Source: UBA4465 sp002292365 (GTDB lineage: Bacteria; Bacteroidota; Bacteroidia; Cytophagales; Cyclobacteriaceae). Taken from it: 64,000 nucleotides of DNA. This document shows positions 54,801-63,927 of this stretch, one piece after another. The DNA is taken from the NCBI GenBank assembly GCA_943788615.1, contig CALSQY010000001.1, positions 248,001 to 312,000 on the forward strand, given 5' to 3'. Position 1 is the first letter of the stretch. Every line of letters begins with the position of its first letter. A model generated the notes under the pieces. It ran no database searches. It saw only the letters and a list, made by a program, of their open reading frames with translations, and was not told where the DNA came from. Position numbers and translations under genes: made by a program.

Positions 54801-55037
54801 ACTTGTGAATGGTGATTGAACTGTTTGAAAACGGGCATAAATAAAAAACAATTTCAGAGGGTTGTTTTGCGCTCCTTTAGCGTTTCCAAGAGAGAAAACA
54901 GATTATTCAGACTTGTGTAGGCGGAGCCAGCGTAATCGTTATTAGGTGGGTGGTTAAGATGTTTTGATAAACCTTGTATTCAAAACAATAATTTGTATCT
55001 TGATTATTCATTTAAATTTTTAACTAATCATAATACT
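54801..55037. other. Intergenic region, no gene seen
   Basis: No frame or hairpin of note lies between the desaturase fragment and the next gene. Confidence 0.4.
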
Positions 55038-55724
55038 ATGAAACAATTATTTACTTTTATTTTAGTGACCCTAATGGCTGTTGCTCATGCGCAAACCCTT
55101 ACATGGGAACAATCGGGGATTAAAGTGCCTGCAGGAAATGCCGATGCTGTAGTGGCGTTAGTTGATGGATTTTACTCCAGCATTGATTTCCCAGAAGGTG
55201 TCAGTCTTGAGTTAAGTGCCGTTTCCTTCAGTGGAGAAAACCAAAAAGCGACCCATCATTTACAATATTCAGGAACTTCTGAAGGTTTGGCTGCTATGAG
55301 AAATCTCAGAGGGGGTACCGAATATGATTTGTATTCAGCCAAGTTGGCTACTTTATGTGAAATCGTTTCAGCACAATCAGGTAAGGGATTGATTCGATAC
55401 AATACGGACAAAGGAGACGGTAAAATCAGTCAGCTTTGGACGTTTTCAGTAAAGGATGCCGATAAGTTTGCCAAGGCATTCGTGACCTTAAACGAATCAT
55501 TTTCTCCAAAGGGCTATGTATCATTGGGGCAGACGCTTCATGGCAATGAAAATGGCGAGTCGCATTACATTTATACAGTATATGACACCTACCAAGATGC
55601 CCTTGATTTTGGCCCAACTTCAGAGACTGAGGGCGCAGCCTTTTCAAAATTTCTTAAAACTATAGGAACCGTTTCTGATTATTTAAGAAGCACTACCCAT
55701 TATACAGTAAAAACTTGGAATTAA
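55038..55724 (+). CDS. Secreted protein of unknown function
   Basis: I do not recognise this 228-residue protein. It has a signal peptide (MKQLFTFILVTLMAVAHAQT) and a mature part with two similar halves (about 21-120 and 121-228), each with an alpha/beta pattern and a central aromatic strand. The fold could resemble dimeric alpha-beta barrel (ABM-like) proteins, but no motif confirms it. The frame opens earlier (54993), but the ATG at 55038 places the signal peptide first. A terminator follows 20 nt after the stop. Confidence 0.7.
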   Translation: MKQLFTFILVTLMAVAHAQTLTWEQSGIKVPAGNADAVVALVDGFYSSIDFPEGVSLELSAVSFSGENQKATHHLQYSGTSEGLAAMRNLRGGTEYDLYSAKLATLCEIVSAQSGKGLIRYNTDKGDGKISQLWTFSVKDADKFAKAFVTLNESFSPKGYVSLGQTLHGNENGESHYIYTVYDTYQDALDFGPTSETEGAAFSKFLKTIGTVSDYLRSTTHYTVKTWN

Positions 55725-55743
55725 TCCAAGAAGTTATTTAAGT

Positions 55744-55779
55744 AAAAGCCTTGTCATTATTTGGCAGGGCTTTTTTGTT
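55744..55779 (+). terminator. Terminator after the secreted-protein gene
   Basis: A 9-bp stem (55745-55753 with 55765-55773, one G-T pair) with an 11-nt loop is followed by TTTTTGTTTT-type sequence. Confidence 0.75.
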
Positions 55780-55901
55780 TTCAATAGGTAGGTGATTAGG
55801 TATAAAAAGAGCAAAAAATGAGAGTATTCACATTAAATTAAACCAGAGCACGGCTTTTTAAATTCAGATTTTTTAAATTCCTTATAAATAGGTTCATCCA
55901 G

Positions 55902-57491
55902 ATGATTCAATCGTATAAGAAACAACCCCATTTATCCAATAAGTATGATGTCATTGTGATTGGGTCAGGTATCGGGAGCTTGACGACCGCGACGTTACTG
56001 GCCAAATCAGGGAAAAAAGTGTTAATTCTTGAGCGACATTATACGGCGGGTGGCTTTACCCACATTTTTAAGCGTAAGAATTATGAGTGGGATGTAGGCA
56101 TTCATTACATCGGAGAAGTACAGCGTCCCAATAGTGCCATAAAAAAATTATTTGATTACATCACAGATAAAAAACTGCAATGGGCAGACATGGGTGAAGT
56201 CTACGATCGCGTGATTATTGGAGACAAGACCTATGATTTTGTCAAAGGCGTTACAAATTTTAAAGCCCAAATGAAGTCTTACTTCCCTGCGGATGTCGAT
56301 GCCATTGATCGCTATGTTGATTGGGTTTTTGCAGCAAATAAAGCCATGCGAGGGTTCTATATTAATAAAACTTTGCCCCAATGGGTGAGCCGTTTTTTGG
56401 GTACTTTCTTGACTAAAAAATATTTAAAATTTACGGACCAAACCACCTATGAAGTTTTGTCATCGTTGACCAAAAACGAAGCATTGATCAAGGTATTGAC
56501 CGCCCAATATGGGGATTATGGATTGCCCCCGCGCCAAAGTAGTTTTGCCATGCACGCCTCAGTAGTCAAGCATTATTTTGATGGGGGCAGCTTTCCCATA
56601 GGGGGCTCAGGTGCCATTGTCTCAACGGTCAATGAGGTTTTGGAGGCCCATGGTGCACAAATCATGACCAATGCCGAGGTGGCTGAAATACGGATTGACA
56701 AGGGTAGAGTACTTGGGGTCCGAATGCAGGATGGAAAGGATATAGCTGCCGATCAGGTGGTGAGTGGCGTTGGAATTTTCAATACCTATGAGCAGCTGAT
56801 ACCAGATGACTCTAAGGCCAAATATAAGTTTGAGGCTCAACTGACAAAAATTCAACCTTCGGTGGGCCATGGCTGTTTGTACATAGGCCTCAAAGGATCT
56901 CCTGAATCCTTAAAATTGCCGAAAAATAATTTATGGATTTATCCCGAAGGAGTAGATCATGATCAGGCGGTGGCAGATTACCTTGAGGATCAAGATCGAC
57001 CCTTTCCCGTGGTCTATATTTCTTTTCCTGCCGCGAAGGATCCGAGTTGGAATGCGCGCTACCCAGACCGCAGTACTATTGATGTCATCACCCTACTTCC
57101 CTATGAAACTTTTGCCCAATGGGAGGGAACGCAATGGATGCATCGAGGAGCCGAATATGAGGCTTTGAAAGAACAAATTGCGCAGCGGTTGCTAGTACAT
57201 CTTTTTGAGCAATTACCGCATTTGAAAGACCATATCGATCATTATGAATTGTCGACGCCCTTAACAACTAAAAACTTTGCTAATTATCAAAAAGGAGAAC
57301 TCTACGGGATCGATCATTCGCCCAGTCGTTATCGCCAGAAGTTTTTACAACCACGAACTCCCATTAAGGGACTATATCTTACCGGCCAAGACATTGTGAC
57401 GGCAGGTGTGGGTGGGGCACTTTTTTCTGGATTGATCACGGCAAGTGCGATGACGGGGAGGAATTATATGAAAAGGGTGGTGAGGGATTGA
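55902..57491 (+). CDS. FAD-dependent CrtI/retinol saturase-like oxidoreductase
   Basis: This 529-residue flavoprotein has an N-terminal dinucleotide-binding motif VIVIGSGIGSLTTATLLAKSG and the ERHYTAGGFTHIFKR second motif (about 47-61), and ends with a C-terminal FAD-proximal GLYLTGQDIVTAGVGGALFSG (split at the 20-residue limit: GLYLTGQDIVTAG then VGGALFSG). It resembles phytoene desaturase/retinol saturase-type enzymes. Neither a carotenoid operon nor a sterol pathway is seen nearby, so the substrate is open. The reading frame is intact in a region where many neighbours are frameshifted. Confidence 0.85.
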   Translation: MIQSYKKQPHLSNKYDVIVIGSGIGSLTTATLLAKSGKKVLILERHYTAGGFTHIFKRKNYEWDVGIHYIGEVQRPNSAIKKLFDYITDKKLQWADMGEVYDRVIIGDKTYDFVKGVTNFKAQMKSYFPADVDAIDRYVDWVFAANKAMRGFYINKTLPQWVSRFLGTFLTKKYLKFTDQTTYEVLSSLTKNEALIKVLTAQYGDYGLPPRQSSFAMHASVVKHYFDGGSFPIGGSGAIVSTVNEVLEAHGAQIMTNAEVAEIRIDKGRVLGVRMQDGKDIAADQVVSGVGIFNTYEQLIPDDSKAKYKFEAQLTKIQPSVGHGCLYIGLKGSPESLKLPKNNLWIYPEGVDHDQAVADYLEDQDRPFPVVYISFPAAKDPSWNARYPDRSTIDVITLLPYETFAQWEGTQWMHRGAEYEALKEQIAQRLLVHLFEQLPHLKDHIDHYELSTPLTTKNFANYQKGELYGIDHSPSRYRQKFLQPRTPIKGLYLTGQDIVTAGVGGALFSGLITASAMTGRNYMKRVVRD

Positions 57492-57581
57492 AACGGATGT
57501 TTTTTTGATAAAAATCAATGATCATATTTTTTTGGAAGTCAATAAGTGTTGTCGTTTTAGAAAATAGATTTTAATATTATC

Positions 57582-57589
57582 TATATTTG
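57582..57589 (+). promoter_or_regulatory. Possible -7 box before the WecA-like gene
   Basis: TATATTTG matches the TAnnTTTG consensus but lies only 2 nt before the TTG start, too close for a normal leader. It may be chance in this AT-rich DNA. Confidence 0.3.
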
Positions 57590-57591
57590 TT

Positions 57592-58666
57592 TTGATAGAA
57601 AATAAAGGTAAGTTGATCATTGCAATATTATTTATTTACGGGACACTATTGTCACTATCCACTATTCCTGTCTTAGTGAAAATAGTGGAGAAGTTTGATA
57701 TTTATAATCCTCCGACTTCCAGAGACTTGCACAAGGAGAAAATCCCAAAATTGATGGGGCTCGTGTTTTATTTTGGAATTATTTTGGCCTCAGTATATTT
57801 ATTTAAATTCCAAAAGGGCGATCAAATGCTCTATTTGATCACTGCGTTGTCTATTATTTTATATGTTGGTGTGAGAGACGATATATACAATATGTCCCCC
57901 TGGGGGAAAATCATTTTACAGGGCGTTGCCATTATGATTATTTTAATACCTAGAGACCTAGTTTTGATTGATTTACATGGGTTTTTGGGTATAAATGAGA
58001 TAAATGAATTTGTGGCCTATCCCTTGACTTTGTTCATTGGAATTTTCATGATCAATAGCTTTAACTTAATTGATGGGATTGATGGCTTGGCGGGGATGAT
58101 GGGCATATTTATGCTGACTTGTTTTGGATTGTTTTTTTATCTTTTAAATGATTTATTCCTGGTTTACTTGATTGCCATTTTGATAGGTACTTCGGCTGGC
58201 TATTTGAGATTTAACCTTTCGGAAAATAGAAAGGTATTTATGGGCGATACGGGTTCTTTAATTCTAGGGTTTTTTATGTTTTTCTTTTTATTACAATTGA
58301 TTAACCATAACTACCTTAACGAATATTGATTTTTTCGTTCAAAAAGACATGTCAATTTGGTTTGGGATTTTGATTTTTCTTCATCCAGTTTTAGATTCTG
58401 GAAGTATTTTTATTTCTCGCTTGAAAAAAGGGAAAAATCCTTTTAGTCCGGATAATGGGCATATTCACCATTTATTGCTTAACAGATTTGAAAGTCATCG
58501 TAAGGCATCTTTAATTGTCCTGGGTTATTCTCTGAGTGGAGTGGTCATTAATGTAGGAGTTGTTTATTTTTTTCCTCTCAGTTATAATTATGTTATTCCA
58601 GTGTACATATTTATTTCATTCATTTGCATTTACGTATTAAGAAAAAGTAATAGAGGGATTAACTAA
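57592..58666 (+). pseudogene. WecA-like undecaprenyl-phosphate sugar-1-phosphate transferase, one frameshift
   Basis: A polytopic transferase that starts O-antigen or capsule units by moving a sugar-1-phosphate to undecaprenyl phosphate. The first frame (to 58329) contains NSFNLIDGIDGLAG (Asp catalytic loop), GYLRFNLSENRKVFMGDTGS and several helices. The second (58349-58666) contains FGILIFLHPVLDSGS, the loop RLKKGKNPFSPDNGHIHHLL and the rest of the protein. One extra T near 58325-58330 separates them; removing it yields NEYDFFVQKDMS. The start is TTG because no earlier ATG exists in frame. Conserved residues on both sides suggest an error or a recent change. Confidence 0.8.
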
Positions 58667-58938
58667 ATGAGAAGGAAGAACTATTGTTCTTTTTATAAAG
58701 AATTCTAATGCTCTGACTTCCCACATTAATTTAAGGCAAAATCAACATTATTTACCTAGAATGGAAAGAAGATCAAATTGGAATTTCATGAAGGATAGTC
58801 TCAATGCCAATTTTTTTAAAACCCTGGTATCAGGATTTCATTTTGACTCACTTTTAGTGGTTCTTTGATTAGGGAATAATTTATGTTCATTGGCGCCCTC
58901 AAAAAATCATAAATGTTACAACGAGGGATATTTGAGGA
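58667..58938. other. Region before the decayed WecA copy, no gene seen
   Basis: No readable coding pattern or hairpin of note was found. It may hold the lost first half of the decayed transferase copy that follows. Confidence 0.35.
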
Positions 58939-59352
58939 CTTATTCTTTGTGGTGCCATCGCAGCTTTCTTGAGATTTAATTTTTCTGAACAACGAAAAGT
59001 CTTTATCAAAGATACGGGCTCCATGCTTTTGGGATTTTTTATTTTTCTCTGAATTCACTATAATTACCATTCATTCAGAGGCTTATAGTTACCATTGAAA
59101 AAGAAAGGATTTTCTCGCTGCTATTAGCTGGATCCAAATTGTTTTGAATCATATGCATGATGGCAGCTCTATTCATTTATCTTTTTCATTATAAATATTT
59201 TCTTATTGAAGCGAGTGCTAAAAAGAGCATCATTTTCACCTTATACTGATCACCTACACCATCTCTTTATTGCCCTATCTCAAGTATTGTAAGGGGTCAT
59301 TGATTATTGTACTATGTATGATGTTTTCGATAGGGCCATTATTCTTGGTTAA
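58939..59352 (+). pseudogene. Second, degenerate copy of the WecA-like gene
   Basis: Three short stretches in different frames align with the C-terminal third of the intact copy upstream. 58939-59052 encodes GAIAAFLRFNFSEQRKVF and IKDTGSMLLGFF, parallel to LRFNLSENRKVF and MGDTGS; 59111 onward encodes AAISWIQIVLNHMHDGSSIH, parallel to GILIFLHPVLDSGS; 59209-59352 encodes KRVLKRASFSPYTDHLHHLF, parallel to RLKKGKNPFSPDNGHIHHLL. Several stops and substitutions (MGDTGS to IKDTGS) separate and erode them. This is a tandem duplicate in advanced decay rather than a sequencing artefact. Confidence 0.75.
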
Positions 59353-59492
59353 TTTTTGCTCTTTCATGAGATCAGATCTGTTCATAGGTGACTATATCCT
59401 ATTAAGGTTATTCAGAATAGCCCTTTACAGGAGAAGGATAAAGTAATTTAGGGGAGCTATTTAATAACTTACCGCCAAATCATTGATTGTGA

Positions 59493-60636
59493 TTAAGGAT
59501 TCATTTCCTTGGCGGCATCAGGGCCAGTGATCTCTTTGGCCAAATGGGTCATAGGTTCTTTTAATAAAATGTAAGCGAGGCCCATGATGAGTCCTAAAAA
59601 GGTCCAAATGACCACAATCAATTTTCTTTTGGGACTCGTTCTTTGATTGGGGATGACTACGGGATCGATAATGGTGAAGATGGGAGTGTCCTTACTGACC
59701 TGAATCCTTGCTTGCTCCACCTGCTTGGCCAATTCTTCATTGACGGAACTGGCTATGGCCAATTCGGATTCCAGACGACTCAGTTTGTTTTCAAAGAGCC
59801 CTGAGCTGATGTTTTGGTGTTGGTCGCGAAAACTGGCTAATTCATCTTGCAAGGCCTCAAAAGCTACTTTTTTTTCCGTGTAAAGGGTTTCTGTGAAAGT
59901 CAGTAGTTCTTGGGCATTTTTGATTTTAAAATCAATGACCTCTTGTTGCAAGAGATGCTGCGTATTTTGGGCAATGATGGCCGCTATTTGTGGATCTTTG
60001 TCTTGAACGGATAGCGTAATAAAGCCCTCCTTTTTATCAACGCTAATGGTAACCAACTCTTTAAGGTAATTAAACAATTGTTCATCCTCATAAGTGAGTC
60101 TTTTAATGGTTGAATTCTCTGCAGCGCTCGGTAGCGCATTCATTTTTGCAAAAAGGGTGCCTTTAAGAAGTGCGGGAAGGCCGAGGGTGTATTTTTTCAC
60201 AAGGTTTAAAAAATCAAAGGAATTGGATTCCTTAAAATACATTTGGGTCAAGAGGTATTCTTTCATCACGATATTCTGTCCATTTAATGGCACTTCCAGT
60301 GACAACGTCTTTTCAAGAAAAGGTATGCTTTTCAAGACCATGGGATACATGGTGGGTGGAATTTCAGAATCGCCCCCACTCATGCCCCCGAGGCTAATAC
60401 CGGCCAGGGAAGCCAGCCCACTCAGGCTTCCGCCTACCGATCCGCTACTTTTCTCCTTTTGGGATAAAGGTAGTCGTGGCGGTATAGACATTGGCACTAC
60501 CCAAGGCAAAAACAATGCCCATTAGTGCAAATGCCCCACTCGTTATCAGAGCTATTTTACGACCATGCCATACTTTTTGAAGCAATGCCACTAAGTCAAT
60601 TTCATCTGATTCGGGTACTTGATTCGGTTGTTCCAT
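59493..60636 (-). pseudogene. Wzz-type polysaccharide chain-length determinant, one frameshift
   Basis: The two frames together give about 380 residues with an N-terminal membrane helix (WHGRKIALITSGAFALMG about 24-41), a long periplasmic coiled-coil part and a C-terminal helix (LIVVIWTFLGLIMGLAYILL) after PKRKL. This is the layout of Wzz co-polymerases, which set polysaccharide chain length. The frame changes near 60450-60464, where one G too many separates FIPK from EKSSGSVGG. The remaining protein keeps the proline-rich motif before the second helix (PVVIPNQRTSPKRK), so the shift may be an error. A glycine-rich segment (about 70-85) is unusual. Confidence 0.75.
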
Positions 60637-60944
60637 AGGATTTAATGAGGCACTTAAGTGATACGTTGAAATAGCTGGGTTAATAATAGCAAAAAATTCA
60701 TGGCAAAACTATTTAAAAATGGTGACAAAGCGGAATCTCGGGGGCATTTAGTGCGATAATTTGCTCTAAAACCCTTTGAAAATCCTACAAGGGCATACGT
60801 TGTCGGTTCATTTGTATTAAAAGAATACTTTATCTTTTTGCCAGAGACCTTATTAATAGTTAGCGGTTTTATTTTTTTTCAAATCAATGTTTATTCATTA
60901 TTACGACCCTGGAAAGAAATCATTTATTATTAGGTATTTGGAAT
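60637..60944. other. Divergent intergenic region, no gene seen
   Basis: This 308-nt AT-rich stretch separates the Wzz-like gene (minus) from the regulator (plus). It must contain promoters for both, but no box passes the full TAnnTTTG consensus at a convincing distance. Confidence 0.4.
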
Positions 60945-61512
60945 ATGAAACTAATCAAGTACTTTTGTTACTTAACAATAAAGATAGCTAATCCATTGCT
61001 AGAAACATTAATTACTTCCAAGACACGCTTAAAGTTATTGATCAAATTTTTTGTTGCGGCGACCAACAAGGGATATTTGAATGGGCTGGCTCAAGAATTT
61101 GGAGAATCTACCAATGCCATTCGCAAAGAGCTCAACCACCTGGCTGCTGCTGGCTACCTTACCAAAAATAAAGAAGCCAACAAAATCCAATACCTGGCCA
61201 ATACGATGCACCCCCTCTTTTCATCCCTAAAAAAAATAGTGCACCAGCATTTGGGATTGGAATTTATCGCCGAACAAGTCATTGAGCGGATGGGGGCGGT
61301 AGATACTATTTCACTTGTGGGGGATTACGCCCAAGGGCAGGGACACTGGGATCATTGAACTGGTAATCTGCGGCCATCAACTCAATCATGATTATCTAGT
61401 GGGATTGAGCAAAAAAATTGAGAATCAAATAGATCGCCGTCTCAATATAACGGTGACCAAGGAGACACCTAAAGTAGGAATCATATTGTATATCAATGAA
61501 CCAGCGGATTGA
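60945..61512 (+). pseudogene. Winged-helix regulator with nucleotidyltransferase-like domain, one frameshift
   Basis: The first frame (60945-61358) encodes an N-terminal winged helix: LITSKTRLKLLIKFFVAA, LAQEFGESTNAIRKELNHL and a wing LTKNKEANKIQYLANT. The second (to 61512) continues with a nucleotidyltransferase-like fold: SLVGDYAQGRDTG, IIELVICGHQLNHDYL and INEPAD at the end. Removing one G from a GGG run near 61328-61338 joins them. The NTase-like loop lacks the usual SDxD metal motif (it has RDTGIIEL), so catalysis is unlikely. Proteins of this design open many Bacteroidota capsule loci, next to UpxY as here. Frameshift cause is uncertain. Confidence 0.75.
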
Positions 61513-61971
61513 ACAGACCTATTGGCGGGTACTCTATACGAATCCTCGCACTGAAATGAAAGTCGCGCAGCGGCTTGAAAAAATAGGTTTGGAGGCGTAT
61601 TGTCCGGCGAGGATGGAGATCCGTCAACGCAGCGATCGGAAGAAAAAGATTTGGGCGCCGCTGCTGCCTTCAATGGTCTTGGTCAATATCGAGGAGCGAG
61701 AAAAAAATAAAGTATTTGAGGTGCAAGGAGTGGTGCGTTACCTGTCCATTGGCTTGGGCAGCCAGCCAAAGTGAGTGCGGATGAAGTATTGACCTTAAAA
61801 GAGGTGACCGAAAATAAAAATATAGTGGCATCCGAAGTGATTAAACAAGGTGTTGGAGCTGAAGTGGAGCTACTAGGCACCCAAACAGGGGTGATTACCA
61901 AAATATCTGGTAATCACTATTGGGTGGAATTAAAAGGGCTGAATTACCTCATTAAATTAACGGGGGGATAG
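61496..61971 (+). pseudogene. UpxY/NusG-like transcription antiterminator, one frameshift
   Basis: UpxY proteins are NusG paralogs that let RNA polymerase read through long polysaccharide operons. The first frame (61496-61774) encodes the NGN-type domain: YWRVLYTNPRTEMKVAQRLE (about 8-27), EAYCPAR and LVNIEEREKN. After a shift near 61743-61755 (one base missing) the second frame gives WLGQPAKVSADEVLTL and a KOW-like end with GVITKISGNHYWVELKG. It overlaps the preceding regulator by 17 bp, so the pair is coupled. Both halves are well conserved, so the shift may be an error. Confidence 0.75.
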
Positions 61972-62132
61972 CAGTTGAATGGTGATTTAGTGATGCCTGG
62001 TTCTATTCCATATGGGAGGGACGATGGCGAAGCTGTATAGGGAAAGGAGCTAATAAGTTTGACATCTTGTGAGCCTCAACGATGAAGATTCAGCCCTAGA
62101 GAGGCCATCAATAGGGTTATAATAGTGATTAT

Positions 62133-62149
62133 GACTACCGGTGGTAGTC
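62133..62149 (+). promoter_or_regulatory. Hairpin with ops-like core upstream of cytidylyltransferase
   Basis: Perfect 7-bp arms GACTACC and GGTAGTC enclose a 3-nt loop. The right side reads GGTGGTAG, one base from the ops core GGCGGTAG used by NusG-type antiterminators such as RfaH. It lies 16 nt before the ATG of the cytidylyltransferase and 160 nt after the UpxY-like gene. The functional link is an inference. Confidence 0.4.
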
Positions 62150-62165
62150 GAGAAAAATATAAGAT

Positions 62166-62585
62166 ATGAAAGTAGGAATCACCTTTTCAACCTTTGATCT
62201 TTTTCATGCCGGGCATGTAAAGATGTTGGAAGAAGCAAAACGTCAGTGTGATTATTTAATTGTTGGCTTGCAGTTAGACCCTTCGATTGATCGCCCTGAG
62301 AAAAATGGGCCTTCACAGTCTATAATAGAACGTTATATTCAGCTCAAAGGATCCAAGCATGTAGATGAGATTGTCCCTTACGTATCGGAGCAAGATTTAG
62401 AAGATATTTTACGTTCTTTTAAAATTGATGTTCGAATCATTGGAGATGAGTACAAAGAAAAAAACTTTACAGGAAGAGCTTATTGCGAAGAAAAAGGAAT
62501 TGAGATTTATTATAATTCAAGAGATCATAGGTTTTCTTCGAGTGGACTTAGAAAGCAAGTGAAAACAGTAGAACAAAAGAAATAA
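62166..62585 (+). CDS. Cytidylyltransferase-like nucleotidyltransferase
   Basis: This 139-residue protein has the nucleotidyltransferase-superfamily fold used by TagD/GCT (glycerol-3-phosphate cytidylyltransferase) and RfaE. The HxGH motif is seen in FDLFHAGHVKML (about 10-21), the ISSS-like end motif is RFSSSGLRKQV (about 121-131), and the central RPEKNGPSQSIIERY matches the activator loop. The substrate (glycerol, ribitol or sugar phosphate) cannot be read here. It follows the UpxY gene and precedes the UDP-glucose dehydrogenase in an apparent operon. Confidence 0.82.
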   Translation: MKVGITFSTFDLFHAGHVKMLEEAKRQCDYLIVGLQLDPSIDRPEKNGPSQSIIERYIQLKGSKHVDEIVPYVSEQDLEDILRSFKIDVRIIGDEYKEKNFTGRAYCEEKGIEIYYNSRDHRFSSSGLRKQVKTVEQKK

Positions 62586-62587
62586 AA

Positions 62588-63908
62588 ATGAATATTACAG
62601 TTATAGGATCCGGATATGTTGGGCTAGTCTCAGGAACATGTTTTGCAGAGATGGGAAACAGGGTTACTTGCGTAGACATAGACCCAGTCAAGATTGAAAA
62701 ATTAAATAAGGGATCATTCCTATTTTTGAGCCTGGTTTAGAGACTATGGTTTTAAAAAATGTAAAAAATAAAAATTTATTTTTTACAACAGATTTACAGA
62801 AGCTTTGCAGAATTCTGAAATTGCTTTTATAGCCGTTGGAACTCCGATGGGAGATGATGGCTCTGCGGATTTACAATATGTATTGGCTGTAGCAAAGTCT
62901 ATTGGTCAATCCATGCAGAAAAGATTGGTTGTCGTTGATAAATCTACAGTACCTGTTGGAACTGCAGATAAAGTAAAAGCCGTTATTCAAAAAGAATTAG
63001 ATGCTAGAGGAGTTCTGATTGAGTTTGATGTGGTTTCGAATCCTGAGTTTTTAAAAGAAGGAGCTGCTATTGTGATTTTATGAAGCCAGATCGAGTAGTT
63101 ATTGGAGCAGATTCTGAGATTGCCTTTAAAAAAATGAAGGAATTATACTCTCCTTTTTTTAGATCTCATGATCGTTTTATCACTATGGATATTCGTTCTG
63201 CTGAAATGACAAAGTATGCTGCCAATGCAATGCTAGCTACCAAAATATCTTTTATGAATGAAATTGCCAATATCTGTGAAAAGGTAGGGGCAGATGCCAA
63301 TCAAGTTCGAATCGGAATTGGTTCAGATCAGCGCATAGGATATAGTTTTATTTATCCAGGAGCTGGTTATGGAGGGTCTTGTTTTCCAAAAGATGTAAAA
63401 GCCTTAACTAAAATAGCTAAAGAAAATGGCTATACTGCGCAATTGATAACCGTGTAGAAGAAGTAAATGATGCTCAGAAATTAGTGATCGCTCAAAAAAT
63501 AGTAACTCGTTTTGGAGAGGATTTAACCGGATTTACTTTTGGTATTTGGGGCTTGGCCTTTAAACCAGGAACTGATGATATGCGAGAAGCATCCAGCTAT
63601 TTATGTAATCAAAGAATTGGTGAGTACGAGGTGCTAAAATAAAAGCCTATGATCCAAAGGCTGTTAATGAAGCAAAAGAGTATTACCTAAAAGAAGTTCA
63701 AAATATAACTTATGTTGAATCTAAAGATGATGTTTTAAAAGATTCAGATGCGTTGGTGTTACTTACAGAATGGAAAGAATTTCGTTCGCCTGATTTTGAT
63801 AAGATAAAATCAGTATTAAAATCCCCAATTATTTTTGATGGACGAAATCAATATATTGCTTATGATCTGGAAAATAAAGGATTAGAGTATTATAGAATTG
63901 GAAAATAG
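62588..63908 (+). pseudogene. UDP-glucose 6-dehydrogenase, multiple frameshifts
   Basis: The parts read together give a complete Ugd of about 440 residues: GSGYVGLVSGTCFAEMGN (N-terminal NAD motif), FIAVGTPMGDDGSADLQY, VVDKSTVPVGTADKV, EFLKEGAAIV and KPDRVVIG, YPGAGYGGSCFPKDVK (catalytic Cys), and the C-terminal DGRNQYIAYDLENKG. At least six single-base deletions break the frame (about 62708, 62795, 63075, 63450, 63600, 63635). No conserved residue is lost, a pattern more like sequence error than biological decay. If read through, it makes UDP-glucuronate for the polysaccharide. Confidence 0.8.
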
Positions 63909-63927
63909 AAATAATAAATATTAAAAA

